A model generated the notes under the pieces. That model was not told the DNA's origin. It made no database searches and saw nothing but the letters and a program-made list of their open reading frames with translations. This document shows positions 59,301-64,000 of a stretch of 64,000 nucleotides of DNA, piece after piece. How positions within the stretch are numbered: the stretch's first letter is position 1; each line of letters begins with the position of its first letter. A program made the translations under genes and the position numbers. Source of the stretch: Strongyloides papillosus (Eukaryota > Nematoda > Chromadorea > Rhabditida > Strongyloididae); contig SRSI01000009.1 in the NCBI GenBank assembly GCA_005656395.1, forward strand, positions 186,001 through 250,000, given 5' to 3'.

Positions 59301-61544
59301 ATTTCTATTTCATGACATTTATTTATAAATGTGGTAAACTTTAAAAATTAATACGATTCCAATGAATATTTTATTGTGTCTGTCTCAGCTTTATGTCAAA
59401 CAATATTTTATTTCTTTAAAGTAAGCAATTAGAATTTTTGCAAAAATGAGTACAATACTCTTTTGATAATAGTATTCAATTAATATTGTCAAAAAGATGA
59501 AGCTTTATCGTACATGTTTCACAAAAGACAGCTGCTGCACCTAATTCTACATAACGAAATGTTATATGTCTTTTTTCTTTAATGTTTGCACTATCGAAAA
59601 ATCAACCAAACCTTTTTGTTTATTTTTCTTTTTTCTGTTTATTTTTAAATAATATAAGCTAGAAATAAAATTGAAGAGTTAAGAGTACACTGCTAGATTT
59701 GTGTATATTATTTTTATAAATACTTATTTCCGTACTGATATACATATATTCTTTCATCAATTGAGTTGAGATGTTATGTTGATAATATGTGTAGACGCGT
59801 TTCACGCAACTACCAAGATACTGCTTAGGGTTGGAGCATGTGTTTATTTTTATTGCTTTTTGTCTTGGAATGTAAAGAGTTGAAAAGTAAATATGATATG
59901 GAAAAGATAAATGAATTATGCAACATGATGAAAAGAATGAGAGATTGGTAAAAATTAAAATATGATGGGGACAGTCTTTTAAAATATAATTCTTTTCCCC
60001 GAGTATAAAAATTTGATATGCGGGATTTAAAATTTTGTTCTTTAATGTCTGTCTACTCAAATATATATATAAGATAAGTTAACATGATGATTATTATTTA
60101 TTTTTTAAATATGTCTTCCGATGATGTAAAAGAATCTTGTGATAAACGACAAAAGATTAGCCTTAATTAAAATCAATATCCTCTTATTGCCATTTGGTGA
60201 TAAAAATAAAATAAAAAATATTATAAATTTTTTAATCTTTTAAAGATAAAACTCTCTTACTGTTAGAATGTAAAATGATAACCAATTATAAGTTTCTAAA
60301 ATGATATTATGTATTTTGATTTTTGATAGAAACATTCAATGATTGTTATCTATTTTAATAATAAAAAATAAAAAAAAACAACACTGTATTTGTGTAAAGT
60401 ACATTGTCATCTATTATAATATTATATCATAGATCCGGAATGTGAGAAATGATCATGCCATAACATACAACACAAAATGACACATTAAATTAAAAATATT
60501 TTCTTATCGCTTATCAAAACATTTATGTTATTAAATTAATAGTTCATCACTGTGTTACTAAAACAAGAAATAGAACACGATTTTTTTATTTTATCATAAG
60601 ATATTTTTTAATTTAAATGTCATTTCTAAATATTTGTCACTCCTACTTATTACTATTTAGGCAATAAGAAAAATAGAATAATAAAAAATAAAATATTTAA
60701 CCTCTTTTACAAAGCAGAAGATTATCAAAACCAATTGGAATGTTATGTAGTACATAGTAATTTAACAAAAGTTCAAAACAAGGGCTCTTTTGAATGTTTA
60801 TTGATATAAAAATATTTCTTTCGTGTCACTCTGTATCATCATAGCTACAAATGGAAGATATATTTTAAAATAAATACATATATCTTTTTCTATCATCAAG
60901 CGCAGTTATGTTTTGTCTTATATGTCACCTAACACAATAATTTTTCAAATGACGCCAGAATTTAAAAAAATAATATATGTTGGTGTGATTGTTAAAACTT
61001 CAGAAACGTGTGTTAACTAGTGAATAGTTGTTATTTCAAAGAACATTAATTTTTAATATATAAAAAAAGTAAAGAAAGGAAATAGGTAAGGATGAATGAT
61101 ACAGACAGACATTTTTTAAACTTACATTGGTGTATATTTTATGACTATTGATACTTGATCTATTTATAACAAAGTAAAATGTAGTTAGCATTTTTTATAG
61201 GTTGTACTTTAAAAAAATTGTATAATGATACTACTAGGCAATTTATCCAAGTATTTATTTATTTTAAAGTGAATAAAAAAAGAAACAAAAATATAAAATT
61301 TGATATTGTATTTTGAAAATTTGAGGGAATGGAAATTTTTTGAAATATCACAATTAATATAATATTAACATGTATTAGAATATATGTTTAATAGTTTATT
61401 TTACAATCAAATAAAATCATTGATTAGTTTACCTTCTTTATATGATATAATTAACAAATGGATAAAATTTATAATAATCTGAAGAAAAAAATTAGTTTAA
61501 ATATTGTTGGATTACTTAAATCTGTGACATTTCCATTGTAATAT

Positions 61545-62110
61545 TCATGATCCTTTCATAAATTTTCTGCCCATTTGAACCAATTGTATATGTGTACGAT
61601 ATTCTGTCAAATGCATCATTATCAAATTCATATTTTGTGCAAATAGATACTTTTTTCTAAATATTATATTAAATAAATCTCCTTTAGCACCTGCTATTCT
61701 ATCAACATTAATTCTATTTTTATACTTATCTTTGTCAACTCTTAACAAGTTCATATTTTGTTTCTGATCTTCCAGACAAAACATACAACTAATTTTTTAT
61801 TTCTTCTTTGTTAACTTCAATGATTAATTCCAAAAAAAAGTTTCCATTCTTTTTTAATTTGTCATATTTCTATGTAAGATTGTTTTTCATGTCTCACGAA
61901 TGATATTTCTATGTAATGAAATCTTGATTCATCTAAAAAATATACGAATTCATTCGAATATTTTTTTTGTAATACCTCAAAATTAATCAATTTTCATATT
62001 TGTTTTTTATTCAATATCCAAGGGAATTTGAATTTCACGATCACAACAAATATGTGGATAAAAATATTTATCAATGATGTTCTTTTTTGTTTCTGTTTTC
62101 CACAATTTTC
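61545..62110 (-). pseudogene. Possible degraded coding remnant
   Basis: On the minus strand three short open blocks in different frames follow one another: one with WKTETKKNIIDKYFYP, one with VYFLDESRFHYIEISF, and one with DKDKYKNRINVDRIAGAKGD ending at 61545. DESRF recalls the DDE region of Tc1/mariner transposases, but the flanking motifs do not confirm it. Stops and frame changes separate the blocks and no splice model joins them cleanly. Either a decayed transposon or gene, or chance. Low confidence. Confidence 0.25.
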
Positions 62111-62748
62111 CAGAAAACAACAAATACTTTTATATTGTATATATGAAAGTGTTGATATAGCATTTAATGTACTTAACGATTATATACATGTATTATGAAG
62201 TTATAATACCAACATGTCCTATTTGAACAATAATTAATGATCCCTTTTTTGCATGTTTCAGCTATTCGTGTAAACACTGTTCTTCTTCATTGTGAATTAA
62301 AATTTTTTATCTATTATTAAATAATAATCAAAAATATAAATTTATGATGTAAATTAACTAAATTTTTTGTTGACATTCAACTTTTTTATCTTCAATTTTG
62401 TGTTCTCTTAATGTTTTTAAATACTGAGGATTATTTTTATATTTAAAAATAACTGACATATATAAGTTACTTTAACAAATGTATTCCTACTTTCACATTC
62501 ATATAAGCAAAAGTAATTAATTATCCTCGAGCGGATTTTTTTAAAACTTTGTAATTCTCGAAATAATGATATATCATATTAAAATTAATGACTAAAATAA
62601 CGATGTATTGCTCAAACATTAACACATACTTTTTAATGTATACATTTATTTCAACTAATTAAGAAAAATGAAAGTTAGGGGCAGCGTAAGATGATTTAAT
62701 TAAAAATGCAGCTAATATAACTGTATCACTTAAAAATTAAGAATCAGA

Positions 62749-64000
62749 TTAATCATATAATTCATTGTAATCAACATGAAGTAATCCGTTAATTGGTTTA
62801 CCATCTTTATATGTTGCCATTAATCCATTGACATATTCATCAATTTTTTGTATATATTTTTCAGCAATTTTTGGATCACTTAAGTCCATTATTTCATGGC
62901 TTGGATTATTATTACAATCCTTTATTGGTTTTTTACTCATCTGAATCATTTGTGATCCACTACAAATATTTGTAAATGCAAATCCTTTTGGTTCAAGTAA
63001 ATTAATAGGAGCTGAGGTTACTTCATTATTAAGTATTTTTAATGGGAAATCTGGTTCAGCAGTGGCTGGTCTTCCAAGACCAATACCATCTGTAGAACCA
63101 TATTCGATACTTGAAACCATTCCTTCAACTGTTCTAAAACCTCCAGTTAAATAAATTTTAGCATTTTTAACGTTTTCTTTTATTGATTTGGCAAATACTT
63201 CAAAATAACCTTCTCTTGTTGAGTTTGATGGACACTCCATAACCCATTTTTCATATGTACCACCACTTAATTCAATAAAATCAAATCCAACCTCATCTAA
63301 TTTTTTTGCAATCTCTACAGCTTCCTCTGTTTTCAATCCTTTATTCTGAAACTCAACGGAATTCAATTTAATACCAACTACAAAACCTTTATCCTCTGGA
63401 ATTCTTCTTCTAATTTCATTATAAATTTCAATAATAATTCTCATCTTATTTTCAACACTACCACCATATTCATCAACTCTATTGTTAGTTGTGTTTGATA
63501 AAAACTGAGCCAATAAATAACCATGAGCAGAATGAATTTGAACACCATCAAATCCACATTCATAACAATACTCTGCAGCATAAGCGAATTTTTTAACTAT
63601 TTTTGTTTCAATTTCCTCCTTAGTTAATGGTATTGGTTTTCCAAATGTCAACCATGGTTTTGGGGTACTTGCTAATTGAACATCACCAGATGAATATGGG
63701 GTTTTGTTAATTGAATATGGTGTTTGCCTTCCTCCATGTGATAATTGAGCAATCATTAGAGCACCGTCACCTTTACCAGCTTCTGCTAGTTTTTTAAACA
63801 TCTCTCTTCTTTTTTCGGTATCAAGATGTTCCTCGATAATCATATTACCAATAGATTCTAGATGATTTTCATCTACCTGAAAATTCCCAGTTAAAATTAC
63901 CCCAAAGCCACCGTTTCCCCATTTTTGGTATAAGTTGACAAGACTGTCATTAGGTATTCCTGTATCAATATCATCTGGAGACCATTTTGCTAATTTCTCT
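62749..64000 (-). CDS. NADH:flavin oxidoreductase, Old Yellow Enzyme type (5' end off window)
   Basis: An uninterrupted minus-strand frame that is still open at the window edge; 416 residues are visible and the start is missing. It is an FMN-dependent TIM barrel: MIAQLSHGGRQ, then the substrate/FMN motif QIHSAHGYLLAQFLSNTTN followed by RVDEYGGSVENK, and the C-terminal phosphate-binding LTGGFRTVEGM and GIGLGRPATAEPDF. The left-most block in the window (WGNGGFGVILTGNFQV) matches the family's early strand. The group reduces alpha,beta-unsaturated carbonyls using NAD(P)H. It resembles bacterial-type NADH:flavin oxidoreductases that nematodes also carry. Physiological substrate is unknown. The region left of it is the long desert. 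Confidence 0.9.
   Translation of the reverse strand, partial: EKLAKWSPDDIDTGIPNDSLVNLYQKWGNGGFGVILTGNFQVDENHLESIGNMIIEEHLDTEKRREMFKKLAEAGKGDGALMIAQLSHGGRQTPYSINKTPYSSGDVQLASTPKPWLTFGKPIPLTKEEIETKIVKKFAYAAEYCYECGFDGVQIHSAHGYLLAQFLSNTTNNRVDEYGGSVENKMRIIIEIYNEIRRRIPEDKGFVVGIKLNSVEFQNKGLKTEEAVEIAKKLDEVGFDFIELSGGTYEKWVMECPSNSTREGYFEVFAKSIKENVKNAKIYLTGGFRTVEGMVSSIEYGSTDGIGLGRPATAEPDFPLKILNNEVTSAPINLLEPKGFAFTNICSGSQMIQMSKKPIKDCNNNPSHEIMDLSDPKIAEKYIQKIDEYVNGLMATYKDGKPINGLLHVDYNELYD

Larger units (their letters stand above)
51788..62748. other. 11-kb gene desert upstream of the forkhead gene
   Basis: No frame here has a convincing domain, signal peptide, codon pattern or splice partner. The few open frames of 60-130 codons (near 52.7, 53.6, 55.3, 59.8 and 61.7 kb) are AT-driven. 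Composition is less uniform than in other spacers: purine-rich stretches, CT runs near 59230 and a long TA tract at 53264-53346 occur. Gene density elsewhere is about one per 2 kb, so the gap is striking. It could be a long 5' UTR intron and enhancer field of the forkhead gene, hold non-coding RNAs, or be a degraded region. Confidence 0.5.

Noticed and set aside
59866..59877. TGGAATGTAAAG, identical to the first 12 bases of miR-1
   Set aside because: The bases after it do not match miR-1 and no convincing hairpin arm pairs with it on either side.
59659..60060. 133-codon minus-strand open frame
   Set aside because: No domain, signal peptide or splice partner; composition fits chance in AT-rich DNA.

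Overview
The window looks like a chromosome piece from a small, very AT-rich nematode genome; the Strongyloides-type clade IV worms fit best. Reasons: nearly all intergenic and third-position sequence is A/T, most spliceable introns are only 36-60 bp with GT..AG ends, and the gene set is typically nematode (CSalpha-beta-like and ShKT secreted peptides, an UNC-42-type homeobox gene, a CHP-type EF-hand protein, small orphan membrane proteins). Nothing bacterial or viral was seen. Exon boundaries below were worked out by eye by joining reading frames across short GT..AG introns.

Layout, left to right. 0.9-9.7 kb: a DHX9/RHA-type RNA helicase, an orphan RRM-like acidic protein, a small 4-TM protein (minus) and a mitochondrial helical-repeat protein. 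10-14.3 kb: an orphan multi-TM protein (minus) and a paired-like homeobox gene closest to UNC-42/PROP1. 15.7-24.8 kb: an ARMT1/DUF89 phosphatase, two tandem MYG1 exonucleases and a SKI3/TTC37 TPR protein, all minus strand, with a small mitochondrial membrane protein diverging from the SKI3 promoter. 25.4-26.8 kb: two six-cysteine secreted peptides with identical cysteine spacing plus a decayed third copy. 28.1 kb: tRNA-Lys(CTT). 28.7-31.7 kb: a CHP1-like EF-hand protein and a 548-residue secreted protein. 32.1-36.8 kb, all minus: BTB-BACK protein, ShKT secreted protein, a Ser/Cys-rich orphan and a ubiquitin-like protein without the terminal Gly-Gly. 38.3-41.8 kb, minus: pantothenate kinase and a METTL25-family methyltransferase. 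42.9-47.8 kb: a Tyr-rich secreted repeat protein, a ZNF706-like zinc finger with a frameshift, mitochondrial ribosomal protein L12, and a TAF1B/Rrn7 Pol I factor. 48.4-51.8 kb, minus: a forkhead gene with large introns. 51.8-62.7 kb: about 11 kb without a convincing gene. 62.7-64 kb: an Old Yellow Enzyme-type flavin oxidoreductase running off the right edge.

How the genes relate: most are unrelated housekeeping genes packed tightly, some head-to-head with 136-272 bp between start codons. SKI3 and the two MYG1 copies form a closely spaced same-strand run and several encode RNA-turnover functions, so an operon is possible. Long introns and long flanks are concentrated at the two developmental transcription factors. 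The most unusual material is the cysteine-rich peptide cluster, the ShKT protein whose second domain has lost both halves of one disulfide, the two MYG1 copies with different targeting ends, the divergent ubiquitin-like gene, and the ZNF706 frameshift.
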